Shown piece after piece: positions 26,901 to 35,723 of a DNA stretch of 64,000 bases. The DNA is from Streptomyces sp. KMM 9044 (lineage in GTDB: Bacteria; Actinomycetota; Actinomycetes; Streptomycetales; Streptomycetaceae), in assembly GCF_024701375.2 (NCBI RefSeq), contig NZ_CP113910.1, forward strand, positions 3,286,001 through 3,350,000, written 5' to 3'. Below the pieces are notes generated by a model. That model was not told the origin of the DNA. It saw only the letters and a list, made by a program, of their open reading frames with translations, and did no database searches. The position numbers were made by a program, and so were the translations under genes. The first letter of the stretch is position 1; each line of letters starts with the position of its first letter.

Positions 26901-27377
26901 CTAGATGGTCGGCTGGCGTGCCTGTCTGAAAGCCTCGTAGACCTCTCGGCAATCCCGTGCGATGTGCCGCAGCGATGCTGACGACGTGATCTGGCTATCC
27001 GCCAGAATCTCGGCGAGATCGTCAGGGAAGCGTTCCTTGCTGAGGTGCATGACTTGCCGACTGCCAAGGAGCCACCAGCGATCACGCAGGCGGGTTGAGG
27101 CTGGCGTGGGCGGAGGTTGCCAGCCGTCAACGAAGTCGGTCGCGTGGAAGTCCTTGTTGTTCGGAGGCCGAGTGAGAAACTCCGCCAGCAGACGGACATT
27201 TACGAAGAACGACTCAGCGCAGGCCGCGCGCACGATATCTGACTGCTCCGACTCGGCGGAAGCCAGATCGACCAGCGCCTCAACCTGATCGATCGCGAAC
27301 TCAACAGACCACAGCGCGCGTTGTTGCGGAGGCAACGCTTCGTTCCACCACTCAAGAGAGGGACCGTCAGTCGGCAT
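26901..27377 (-). CDS. Hypothetical protein in the prophage block
   Basis: 158 residues, helical and tryptophan-rich: MPTDGPSLEWWNEALPPQQR, then VEFAIDQVEALVDLASAESE, FFVNVRLLAEFLTRPPNNKD and a final EVYEAFRQARQPTI. I recognise no domain. It runs against the phage genes, so together with the P450 it may be a passenger rather than a head gene. No clear ribosome site precedes the ATG. Confidence 0.6.
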   Translation of the reverse strand: MPTDGPSLEWWNEALPPQQRALWSVEFAIDQVEALVDLASAESEQSDIVRAACAESFFVNVRLLAEFLTRPPNNKDFHATDFVDGWQPPPTPASTRLRDRWWLLGSRQVMHLSKERFPDDLAEILADSQITSSASLRHIARDCREVYEAFRQARQPTI

Positions 27378-27550
27378 GGGAGGAGCCTATGCCCCTCTGC
27401 GGCTGTACCCACCGCCTCAAGGCACAACGAAATGCTGTCCCTACCCAGTGAGTAAAGCCGCCCGAGGCATGTAGCCGTGCACGTTGCCGGTTTGTCTCGG
27501 TAGACTGCTGTCCGGCGCGGGGGCGTTGGAGACCACTGGGTGGTTCACGC

Positions 27551-28216
27551 ATGACGCGCCATTCGAATCCTTCACCGCTCACACCGGTTGGGTATCGTCG
27601 CGATGGGCGGCCGGTCTACCCGATCGCTGGGGCTTCGGGTGACGATCCGTCCAACCAGCAGCCGCCCGAGGCGAAGACTTTCACGCAGGAGCAGGTCACC
27701 GCCCTGCTAGCTCGGGAGAAGCAACAGGGCGGCCGGACTGCGGTGAAGGAGCTGCTGGAGCAGACCGGGTTCCCCGATGCCGCTGCCCTGGCTGCCTTCA
27801 TCCAGGACAAGAAGCAAGCAGAGGCAGACGCGCTGTCGGAGCTGGAGCGCCGCGAGCAGGCGGCCACCGACAAGGAACAGGCCGCCATCGCACGGGAGTC
27901 AGCTGCGGCGGCACGCGAGCGAGCGGCACAGTGCAGGGCCGCCCTGGTGGCCCTGGGCGCGACGGGCGCGGACCTCGCGGACGCCGAACAGTTGCTGGCG
28001 GTGCCGGACGACGCGGACGACCAGGCACTCACTGAGGCCGCCAAGGCCCTCGCGGCCCGGCGGCCGGAACTCTTCGGCACCCCGCGCGAGACTGCCCCAG
28101 CCGCGCCCGGCGGCTCTCCGGCCGGCGGACCGCCGCCGCGCAGGACCGCTCCGGCCAAGCCCGGCGCGGCCGGGCTGGAGATGGCCCGCAGGCGCGGCTA
28201 CGTCACCTCCGACTGA
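27551..28216 (+). CDS. Phage capsid scaffolding protein
   Basis: 221 residues. The charged N-terminus is followed by a long coiled coil (FTQEQVTALLAREKQQGG, AFIQDKKQAEADALSELERR, then EQAATDKEQAAIARESAAAA) and a proline/alanine-rich tail ending EMARRRGYVTSD. This is the look of scaffold proteins that lie directly upstream of decoration and capsid genes and are lost during head maturation. The assignment rests on composition plus position, not on a catalytic motif. It appears complete. Confidence 0.7.
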   Translation: MTRHSNPSPLTPVGYRRDGRPVYPIAGASGDDPSNQQPPEAKTFTQEQVTALLAREKQQGGRTAVKELLEQTGFPDAAALAAFIQDKKQAEADALSELERREQAATDKEQAAIARESAAAARERAAQCRAALVALGATGADLADAEQLLAVPDDADDQALTEAAKALAARRPELFGTPRETAPAAPGGSPAGGPPPRRTAPAKPGAAGLEMARRRGYVTSD

Positions 28217-28346
28217 TCCACGCTCCATCCCACCGGCGGGACAAGGCCGGACAGGGGACCACGCCCCGACCCTCCTCCCGTGGACGGCACCACCAGCCCG
28301 GTGAGTGCGCGAACCTCTGCGCTCCTCATCCACGGGAGGACTGGCT

Positions 28347-28766
28347 GTGACCCTTCAGCCGTTCACTTCGTCGCGGTCGTACACCGCCGACCGGGCCTGG
28401 CTCGGCTCGCTGCACGGCACCGACCAGACCGAGACCATCACCCTCGACATCAGCAAGTTCACCAAGGACACCCACTGGGTGGCGTCGACCGATCCGCATC
28501 AGCCTTACAGCCGGGTCCTGTCCGGCGTCCCCGTCGGCAAGATCGGTGCGTCCGGCCTGTACGGGCCGTACGACGAGGCCGCCGTCGACGGCCGGCAGGA
28601 ACTCGCCGGGGTCACCTTCGCCGAGGCGCTGTTCGCGCCCACCGCCACCCGGGTTCCGGCGGCGCTGCTGTGGCACGGCGTCGTCAAGACGTCCGCAGTA
28701 CCCGGCGGCATCGACCCCTCCACGGTGATCCCGTCCTCCACGGGCGCCCAGATCCGGTTCGTGTGA
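28347..28766 (+). CDS. Phage head decoration protein
   Basis: 139 residues from a GTG with GGGAGGA 7-13 nt upstream. It begins TLQPFTSSRSYTADRAWLGS and contains GLYGPYDEAAVDGRQELAGV and VPAALLWHGVVKTSAVPGGI. This matches the lambda gpD/Hdec type of decoration protein that follows scaffold and precedes capsid in actinophages, stabilising the mature shell. The start at 28305 was rejected because it has no ribosome site. It is 11 bp from the capsid gene. Confidence 0.7.
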   Translation: MTLQPFTSSRSYTADRAWLGSLHGTDQTETITLDISKFTKDTHWVASTDPHQPYSRVLSGVPVGKIGASGLYGPYDEAAVDGRQELAGVTFAEALFAPTATRVPAALLWHGVVKTSAVPGGIDPSTVIPSSTGAQIRFV

Positions 28767-28777
28767 GGGGCTGACCG

Positions 28778-29839
28778 ATGACCATTCAGGACCTCGTCGA
28801 AGGCGTCACCGCCCACGACCTCACCGCATTCGCCCGAACCATCCCCACCCCGGCGGACTTCCTCCTCACCAGTACCGACGGGATCTTCCCCACGCTGGAA
28901 GTCCAGGACGTCAAGTGGCGGGTGCGCGACAACGGCCGCTATGTCAACGCCGCCAAGTACCGCGCCTACGACGCGAGCGTGCCGTTCGCCACCCGCGCGG
29001 CCTGGGAGACCACCCGCGAGGGCATGCTGCCCCCGCTCGGCCAGAAGCTACTGGTCGGCGAGCAGGAACAGCTTCTCCTCGAAGCGTCGCGCGGGGCCGA
29101 CCAGGATCGGCTGATCGAGCTGCTGTACGACGACGTGGAACGGCACGTTGAAGCGATCCGGTCCCGCCTGGAACTCGCCGCCGGCGACGTGCTCACCGAC
29201 GGCAAGTTCTCCCTCGTCAACGAGAACGGGCTGACGATCGAGGTCGACTGGGGTGTCCCGGCCGGGAACATGCCGACCGTCTCCGTGCTGTGGTCGGACC
29301 CGACCTCTGATCCCATCCGGGACGAGCTGGGCTGGATCGCCTACCTGGACGACCTCGGGGTGCCGGAACCGGAGTTCGTGCTGACCAGCCGCAGGGCGTA
29401 CTCGTTCCTGGCGTCCAACAACGCCTACCGGGCCGCCTACTACGGATCGGTGTCCCCCTCGTCGACGCCGACCGCGTCTCTGAACCCGGAGCAGGTCAAC
29501 GTGGTGCGCGGGAACTAGAACTACGGCCTTCCGCCGGTCCGCTTCTACAAGGCCCAGGTCCGTGTCGACGGCGTGCAGACGAAGGTGCTGCCCGAGGACC
29601 GCTGGATCCTCATTCCGCCGGACCGTACGAAGTGGGGCCAGGCGCAGTACGGCACGACCGTGGAGTCCCTGGTGCTCAGCCGCGGGACGAACCCGGAGAT
29701 CGCCAAGGAGGACGCGCCGGGCGTCATCATCACCCGTGGTACTCAGGACGACCCTCCGCAGATCTGGACCAAGGGCGCCGCTGTCGCCATGCCGGTCCTC
29801 CACACGCCGGACGCCCACCTCGTGGCGAAGGTCATCTGA
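28778..29839 (+). pseudogene. Phage major capsid protein with an in-frame TAG
   Basis: The frame runs 28778-29839 (353 codons) and is interrupted once by TAG at 29516-29518, after QVNVVRGN. The next codons continue NYGLPPVRFYKAQVRVDGVQ without a shift and end with TPDAHLVAKVI. The first part has FLLTSTDGIFPTLEVQDVKW, GMLPPLGQKLLVGEQEQLLL and GWIAYLDDLGVPEPEFVLTS, as in the capsid E-type HK97-fold proteins. The TAG may come from a 6-nt insertion (AACTAG repeated around AACTAC). The truncated 246-residue product would lack the final strand set. Confidence 0.75.
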
Positions 29840-30153
29840 TGGGCGCGCGACTGGCTGCGGCCGTACACATTCAGCACCCCGAGACCCGAGAACCGATCGT
29901 GCTCCAGCCTGGGGAGGAGCCGGAGCCGGAAGTGGCCGAGCTCATCACCAACCCGGACGCGTGGGAGGACGGCATCCTGCCCGAACTCCCCGTGCCCGAG
30001 GAGCCGGACGCTGCTCGTGCGCCCGAGCCCCAGGCCGTCGCCGAGCCAGTGCAGGAGCCAAGCCCGGCAACCGTCGACACCCCGAAGCCTGAACCGGCAC
30101 CCACGCCGGCCGCAGTTCCGAGGACCCGCACCCGCAAGACCGCGCCCGAGTAA
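29839..30153 (+). CDS. Small phage protein following the capsid gene
   Basis: 104 residues; the ATG overlaps the capsid stop (TGATG), so translation is coupled. It reads MGARLAAAVHIQHPETREPI and then VLQPGEEPEPEVAELITNPD AWEDGILPELPV, followed by a proline/glutamate-rich tail ending TRTRKTAPE. Similar small acidic proteins often lie between capsid and head-completion genes in actinophages. The function is unknown. Confidence 0.65.
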   Translation: MGARLAAAVHIQHPETREPIVLQPGEEPEPEVAELITNPDAWEDGILPELPVPEEPDAARAPEPQAVAEPVQEPSPATVDTPKPEPAPTPAAVPRTRTRKTAPE

Positions 30154-30219
30154 CCACCCCCGAGGCCCGCCCCGTTGGAAGCAGCAGGGCGGGCTTCCCC
30201 CGCCCTGGAGACGTTCCGC

Positions 30220-30546
30220 ATGGACCAGCCCGTCCTGTCCTGGCTGCTCGCCCAGCTCGGCACCAGCACCGACATCGCCGACCTGGAGGCCCGCTACACC
30301 AGGCTCGGCTCCGCGCGCGCCGTCGCCCTGGAAGTCCTGGCCGAACGCCGCGCGAAGCTCCTCGCTGACCCCCTGCGCCTGACGGTCGACGGGGTCGTCA
30401 CCATGGACAACACGAACAACCTGACCGGTACCGAGCGGCAGATCACCGCCGTCTCGGCCGCCGTCGCTCCCGATGACAGCGCCCCGGCAGACGGGACTGC
30501 CGTGCTGGCCACCGCCCCGCTCCTGCCCGCACGGCGTACCCGGTAG
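30220..30546 (+). CDS. Phage head-completion/connector candidate
   Basis: 108 residues: MDQPVLSWLLAQLGTSTDIA, DLEARYTRLGSARAVALEVL and AERRAKLLADPLRLTVDGVV, then a low-complexity tail. An N-terminal helical half followed by an LTVDGVVTMDNT motif is seen in gp6-like connector proteins, but this is a weak match. The ATG at 30220 was preferred to 30175 because the latter reads through the intergenic sequence. It is 9 bp from the next gene. Confidence 0.55.
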   Translation: MDQPVLSWLLAQLGTSTDIADLEARYTRLGSARAVALEVLAERRAKLLADPLRLTVDGVVTMDNTNNLTGTERQITAVSAAVAPDDSAPADGTAVLATAPLLPARRTR

Positions 30547-30555
30547 CGGGGAGGC

Positions 30556-31371
30556 ATGGCGTACGAGTGGCCACCGCTGACACCCGGAGACACGGACGAG
30601 GTCGCGCAGCGAGTAGCGGCTGTCCTGGAGGAGGCATGGCAACGGCTTGAAGCCCGTCAGCAAACCGTCATCGCGACGATGGGGAGCAACACGCGCGCCA
30701 CGTACATCCTGGCGACGCTGGAGGAGTTCAAGCAGGCGATCACCGCATTCCGCGACCGCGTGGACGCCGAGGCCCGCGCCTTCGTCCAGCGCCAGCTTCC
30801 CTGGCTGTACCAGCAAGGCGCCGAGGCCGCAGCCACCGCGATCGGCTCGCCGTTCACCTGGACCCAGATCCACAAAGACGCGCTGCAGACCCTCGCCTCC
30901 GACTCCTACGCCGACCTCCTGCGCCGCTCCCAGGAAGCTGGGCGCATGGCTGAGCAGTTCTACCGCGCCGCCCGTTCGGCCGCCAGGATCGAGTTGCCGC
31001 TCCTGGCCGTCGCGGGCACGACCGACCGCCAGGCCGCGAAGGACCTTGCCAACCGACTCCTCGCCGATCACCAGCTCGCCTACGTCGTCTACCGCAACGG
31101 CGCCCGCGTCCCTGTCCGGGCCTGGGCGGAGGCGGCGACCCTCGCGAAGAGCGCCGTGGCGTACAACGCCGGAACCCTCAACCGCACCGCCGAGGCCGGC
31201 ATTCGCCACGTTGAGGTCTTCGACGGGTTCGACTGCGGTTGGCTCACCCACACCGACCTCGACAAGGCGAACGGCACCGTACGGTCCGTGGACGATGCCG
31301 CCGGCGCTCCGATCTCTCACCCCCGTTGCCGAAGGGCCTTCGGTCCGCGGCCGGATCTGACGTCGGCCTGA
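30556..31371 (+). CDS. Phage minor head protein (Mu gpF-like)
   Basis: 271 residues. The N-terminal two thirds are helical (DEVAQRVAAVLEEAWQRLEA, YILATLEEFKQAITAFRDRV). The C-terminal part has RHVEVFDGFDCGWLTHTDLD and ends ISHPRCRRAFGPRPDL, which resembles the metal-binding HPxCRC tail of the phage Mu F-like minor head family (one or two copies per head, possibly involved in DNA injection). It is the last recognisable head gene; no tail genes follow, so the prophage is incomplete here. Confidence 0.6.
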   Translation: MAYEWPPLTPGDTDEVAQRVAAVLEEAWQRLEARQQTVIATMGSNTRATYILATLEEFKQAITAFRDRVDAEARAFVQRQLPWLYQQGAEAAATAIGSPFTWTQIHKDALQTLASDSYADLLRRSQEAGRMAEQFYRAARSAARIELPLLAVAGTTDRQAAKDLANRLLADHQLAYVVYRNGARVPVRAWAEAATLAKSAVAYNAGTLNRTAEAGIRHVEVFDGFDCGWLTHTDLDKANGTVRSVDDAAGAPISHPRCRRAFGPRPDLTSA

Positions 31372-31415
31372 CGCGTTGGAAGGCTCACCGCGCCGCTCGC
31401 CGGTGTGCGCCGTCG

Positions 31416-31667
31416 TCAACCGCGTGAGTGATACCAGGGGGCAAGGCGCAGGAGCAACAGCAGGGTGCGGCGAGCGGCGTCACGGTGCTCGGCTCGGCTG
31501 GCGAAGGCGGCCCCCAGGGCCAGGACGGCCACTACTACGAGGAGCAGCCCAAGGGCAGCGGAGCACACCACCACGGTGGTGCGCCCGGCAGCGGTCGAGG
31601 CGACAACAGCCGCGACGGTCACGGTGGTGGCCGCCGCTCTGCGGCGGATTGAACGGGGCTGTGCCAT
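31416..31667 (-). CDS. Small predicted membrane protein
   Basis: 83 residues. Two hydrophobic stretches (about residues 14-27 and 31-54, including VVVCSAALGLLLVVVAVLAL) are flanked by arginines (MAQPRSIRRRAAATT; ASRAEHRDAARR), consistent with one or two membrane passes with a basic N-terminus inside. No family is recognised. The gap between the phage block and the gene at 31792 otherwise holds nothing I can support. Confidence 0.4.
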   Translation of the reverse strand: MAQPRSIRRRAAATTVTVAAVVASTAAGRTTVVVCSAALGLLLVVVAVLALGAAFASRAEHRDAARRTLLLLLRLAPWYHSRG

Positions 31668-31791
31668 TGCGGGTGCAGGTCCCTTCTCATGTGCACGGAC
31701 CGGTGGCGGATGCCATCCCGGCCAGACACCCAGTCAGCCAGAGACGCGTGGCGCGTTTTGGGGACACTTCGCGGGGTTCTAAAATGGCCGT

Positions 31792-32952
31792 GTGACCAGG
31801 GGAAAGACGAGTGGCGCGGACCAGGAATTAATCGAGCGGCTTGCTACGCGAGAGCTGGTGGTCTCGGCGGCGCAGCTGGAACGGTGGCGCCGTGCGGGAC
31901 TTTTGCCCCCACATCCGCGACGTTGGCCCGGGCGCGGTCAGGGGTCGGTGTCGGTCCTGGAAGAGCGGACGGTGGAGGTCGCCGCAGCTCTGGCCAAGCA
32001 CGCGCGACAAGGACGCGACCTGCGCTGGACGGTTCTGGCCTGGTACGCCAAGGCAGGTCTGCCACAGTTGCCGGGGCGTCTGACGATTCCCGAGCCGCCG
32101 TGGTCGGCCGTACGGGAGGCGTTGCTGTGGGCGGAGGCGCGAAGCCCGGTGCAGCGCCTGCTCGACCAGGCCCGCCAGGCCCGTACGGACGCCGCTCAGG
32201 ACGACTTCTACGCGAGCGCCGACCGGGTCCTGTCCCGCACCAGCGGCGGTCTTCCCGATCCGAATCAGACGCGGCAGGCCCTGCTCACGGACACCGACCT
32301 GCCGCGCTCACGCTGGGCAGGCCGGGCCCGGTTGCTGGTGCATGTGATTGCGGCCTCCGGCATAGGGGCCGAGGAGTTGGGCGGCCAGGCGGTAGCCGCG
32401 GCCCTCGCGGCTTGGATGCCAGGGCTGCCCGCCTACGCTGACCCGAAGGTATGGGCCGAGGCTCTCGAACAGGCGGAACGGGACGGCCTGTTGGCGGAAT
32501 GGCTGGCCTCGCTGGAGTCATTCGACCCGCTCGCGCGCCTGGCCAAGGCGAGCGAGGCCGAGATGGCCCGGGCCCGGGAGGTGGCGCTGCGGTTGGCCGG
32601 CTTCGGCGGCTTCTACGTGATGTACGGCCTGCTCATGCCCGACACGCCTGCCCTGGCCGCCCTGCGCCAAGGGATGGATGACACGGGCATGGGCGAGTGG
32701 TTGCAGCTCATGTGTGCCGTGATGGTTCGCCCCCAGAACATCTATCAGTTCCTCGCGCCGTGCTTGGACGAGGACATGGCCGCTCTGAATACGCACCTGG
32801 AGAACTTGATCGTCGACCAGGGCGCGCGCCTTTTCCTGCGTCCTGGCCACCCGGACGATACGGCGCAGTACATGCGAGACTGGATCGCCGCCATCGAAGC
32901 TCTCGCCAATGCGCCGTCCGGCCCCGCTGGCAGCACCGACGACGCTTCGTAG
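31792..32952 (+). CDS. Unknown protein with MerR-like N-terminus
   Basis: 386 residues. The N-terminus (about 20-70: ATRELVVSAAQLERWRRAGL, LPPHPRRWPGRGQGSVSVLE) resembles a MerR/RstA-type winged helix. The rest is helical with FYVMYGLLMPDTPALAALRQ and a C-terminal YQFLAPCLDEDMAALNTHLE block, without a family I know. TAAAAT at 31780-31785 ends 6 nt before the GTG, so the mRNA is probably leaderless. It might be a phage-derived or autonomous regulator. The end is 49 bp from a convergent protease gene. Confidence 0.6.
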   Translation: MTRGKTSGADQELIERLATRELVVSAAQLERWRRAGLLPPHPRRWPGRGQGSVSVLEERTVEVAAALAKHARQGRDLRWTVLAWYAKAGLPQLPGRLTIPEPPWSAVREALLWAEARSPVQRLLDQARQARTDAAQDDFYASADRVLSRTSGGLPDPNQTRQALLTDTDLPRSRWAGRARLLVHVIAASGIGAEELGGQAVAAALAAWMPGLPAYADPKVWAEALEQAERDGLLAEWLASLESFDPLARLAKASEAEMARAREVALRLAGFGGFYVMYGLLMPDTPALAALRQGMDDTGMGEWLQLMCAVMVRPQNIYQFLAPCLDEDMAALNTHLENLIVDQGARLFLRPGHPDDTAQYMRDWIAAIEALANAPSGPAGSTDDAS

Positions 32953-33001
32953 GCCGGGCCGCCGGTGACGCGGCATTTTCACTGAGCTACCTGCCGTGCC
33001 G

Positions 33002-33715
33002 TCATGCGAAGAGAGCCGACCAGCTCTCCGCATCCTGGTCGATGTCGGCAATCCGCACCCCGTAGCCGACGAACAGGTCTCCCGGCTGGGAACGGCGTTC
33101 GCCGACATAAACGCCCACGACCTGCCAGTCGGGGCCGCCGAAGTGCCCCTGGGACCGGGCAATGAGCGGTGCGCCCGAGCAGCCCGGCCCGGCGGGTGTG
33201 CTCAGTTCGAAAAAGCGGGAGCCATGGATGCCGGGAAGGCGGTCGCTGATGCGTCGCCGAACGTGACCTTCGGAATAGATCAGGTCCGGACGCTGCAAGG
33301 CGATGCCGTCGTCGGAAACGGATTCGTAGAGCACGGCTGCGGGATAGCCCCAGAGCATGTACTGCAGCGAGGCGTGCGCCTCGCGGCGGCTGAGCACGCA
33401 GTGCGCCACGTATGTGCCGGGCTCCAGGCGCAGGAGCGCGACGTCCTGTGTGGGGTGCAACTCAATGCCTTGGACCGCAGCGGGCTGCCAGGACCCGTCT
33501 GTACCGCGGAAGAGGATCGCTGATTCCCCGGGGGTCAGCTGCTCGGCGACGTGGCGGGCGGTAACTGCTACGCCCTCGACCTGGCCTTCGGCGTGCTTGA
33601 GCAGGAAGGCGGTACCGGCGAAACCCTCGTTGCAAACGGTGTCGTCGGACGTGGCCCGGACTTTCATCACAGGAACGACGATGTTGAAGAGCATGTCGTA
33701 GTCGCGCTCGGTCAT
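33002..33715 (-). CDS. Trypsin-like serine protease, cytoplasmic
   Basis: 237 residues from the ATG at 33715; a 33859 start adds a non-homologous leader. A chymotrypsin-type triad is readable: His55 in VTARHVAEQL, Asp91 in HPTQDVALLRLEPG, and Ser180 in TPAGPGCSGAPLI. The early GFAGTAFLLKHAEG is the usual first barrel strand. There is no signal peptide, so it acts inside the cell. Such proteases occur in actinobacterial defence and signalling loci (for example fused to STAND ATPases), but here it stands alone beside a truncated phosphotransferase. Confidence 0.75.
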   Translation of the reverse strand: MTERDYDMLFNIVVPVMKVRATSDDTVCNEGFAGTAFLLKHAEGQVEGVAVTARHVAEQLTPGESAILFRGTDGSWQPAAVQGIELHPTQDVALLRLEPGTYVAHCVLSRREAHASLQYMLWGYPAAVLYESVSDDGIALQRPDLIYSEGHVRRRISDRLPGIHGSRFFELSTPAGPGCSGAPLIARSQGHFGGPDWQVVGVYVGERRSQPGDLFVGYGVRIADIDQDAESWSALFA

Positions 33716-33806
33716 GGCGCACTGTACCCGGGACGCGAACTCTGCATCGGCTCGACGAACTCGCACGGATCTTGGTCCGAGGTGACAGGGACTCGAGTTC
33801 GGAGCC

Positions 33807-34578
33807 TCAGCCGACCGCCATCCAGCCCCATGGACGAGTGCCCTGCCGCCCCCGAACACAGGCGATGCGGTACTGGGCTTGGCCCAGCGTGCCCGGGTCC
33901 TGGTCCGCGATCTGCAAGGCGAACGAGACGAGGCGAAGTTCGCGAATTCCGCGCAGGATCGGATAGCCGCCCCAAGCCATGACGTCGTGCCCGTAGGCCT
34001 CGCAGTACCTTCGGTACCTGTCCTCCGGCAGTGTGCCGAACGTGTCGTGCTCGATCGCAGTGGAGAGCAGGTCCCACTCGGGTGGCCCTTCAGACGTGCG
34101 CTCGAAGTCCATCAGCACTGCTCCGTCGGCTGTGACGGCGCAGTTACCGCCCCAGGCGTCTCCGTGGATGACGCACTCCGGCTGGCCGGCGGGCAGATGG
34201 CCCCATTCCTGCCGGAGGGCATCGAGCTGGCGGAGGAGCCATTCCCGGTCGTCGTCGCTGACCGATCGAGCCGCCGCGAGTCGGTCGGTGATCCGTACGA
34301 AAGGATCCAACCTCCCGATTTGGAATGAGGGTTTGGGCAGGTCGTGCAGCTGACGTAGCAAGGGGGCGAGATCAACCTCCGTACCGTGCCGGTGCGGAGG
34401 CAGCTCCTCCCAGAACGTTGCGGCTCGCCCGCGGGCCTGTACGGGTTGCTCGATCGGCAAGGGGCGGACAGCCGGGACATCGTGCTCGGCGAGCCATCGC
34501 GTCACGGCAACCTCGCGCGCAGCCGCGGCCTCCTGCCCGGGGCGGGCGATACGGACCACGATGTTGGCCGGCAGCCGC
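33807..34578 (-). pseudogene. Aminoglycoside phosphotransferase-family protein, N-terminus cut off by IS3 copy 2
   Basis: About 257 residues remain. The catalytic loop is CVIHGDAWGGNCAV, followed by the metal-binding VLMDFERTSEGPPEWDL and a C-terminal YGHDVMAWGGYPILRGIREL. Earlier, VTRWLAEHDVPAVRPLPI corresponds to the N-lobe helix. The nucleotide-binding strands and start are replaced by the IS3 left end at 34579; upstream codons up to 34646 are IS sequence read backwards. Substrate unknown; probably inactive. Confidence 0.85.
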
Positions 34579-34639
34579 GGGGCTTCACCCCGGATCGTAG
34601 ACACCTTGGACACTGGACCTTGAGGGTCCAGAGGAAGAG

Positions 34640-34978
34640 ATGTCACTGATGGTGATGAAGGTGTACTCGGCGGAGTTCAAGGCGGATGCTGTCGCGCTGT
34701 ACCTGTCGGACCCGAAGAATACGTTCGAGGGCGTGAGCAAGGACCTGGGGATCAGCCGGGAGACGCTGCGGAATTGGGTGCGGGTCGAGCGCACCCGGCA
34801 GGGCCGTGCGGCGGCCGCGAGTCGCTCGCCGCGGGCGGTACAGGCCGTTGATGTACCCTCCGACGATGTGCTGAAAGAGGAGAACAAGCAGCTCAGGGCT
34901 CGGATCAGGGAGCTGGAGACCGAGCGGGAGATCCTGCGGAGGGCCGCGAAGTATTTCGCCGGCGAGACCAACTGGTGA
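34640..34978 (+). CDS. IS3 orfA (type A, copy 2)
   Basis: 112 residues, the same protein as in copy 1 apart from two substitutions (third residue L for R, and S for G in FEGVSKDL). The helix-turn-helix and leucine zipper are intact. The orfB GTG overlaps its stop by 4 nt. It is probably expressed, but useless without a whole orfB. Confidence 0.9.
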   Translation: MSLMVMKVYSAEFKADAVALYLSDPKNTFEGVSKDLGISRETLRNWVRVERTRQGRAAAASRSPRAVQAVDVPSDDVLKEENKQLRARIRELETEREILRRAAKYFAGETNW

Positions 34979-35723
34979 GCCGTTTCCAGTTCGTTGATGA
35001 TCATCGCGGCGCGTTCGGCGTCAAGCGGCTGTGCCGGGTCCTGGAGGTCTCCCGGTCCGGGTTCTACCGGTGGCTGAAGGGCGCCCCGGCCCGCATCGAG
35101 CGGGCGCGGTCCGACGCCCGCCTGGCCCGGCGGATCCGGGAGATCCACAAGGAGTCCGACGGTACCTACGGCGTCCCGCGGATCACGGCCGAGTTGTGGG
35201 ACGCCGGGATCGAGGTGAACCACAAGCGGGTCGCGCGTGTGATGGCCCGGATCGGCCTGCAGGGCGTGCATCTGCGTAAGAAGGTCCGCACTACCGTCCC
35301 CGAGCCGTCCGCGACGCCGGTGCCCGATCTACTGCGGCGTGACTTCACCGCGAGCGAGCCGAACACCAGGTACGTCGGCGACATCACTTACCTGCCCATC
35401 GGCGACGGCCAATTCCTGTATTTGGCAACGGTGTTGGACCTTTGCTCGAAACGGCTGGCGGGCTGGTCGATCGCCGACCACATGCGCACCGAGCTGGTCA
35501 CCGATGCGCTCCGGGCTGCGGCCCGTACCCGCGGCGGAACTCTTGACGGGGCGATATTCCACAGCGACAACGGCGCCCAGTATGCGTCGAAGGAGTTCGC
35601 GAACGTGTGCCGCGAACTCGGCGTGACCAGATCACGTGGGGCGGTCGGAACCTCGGCGGAGGTGAGTCGGCGGCGGGAATTTCACCCACCGCCGCTCTCA
35701 GAACCGTGCGTGAACCTCGCGAC

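Noticed and set aside
34579..34646. A longer N-terminus for the phosphotransferase (starting MTSLPLDPQGP)
   Set aside because: Those residues are the IS3 left end read backwards; the same residues appear in front of an unrelated frame at copy 1.
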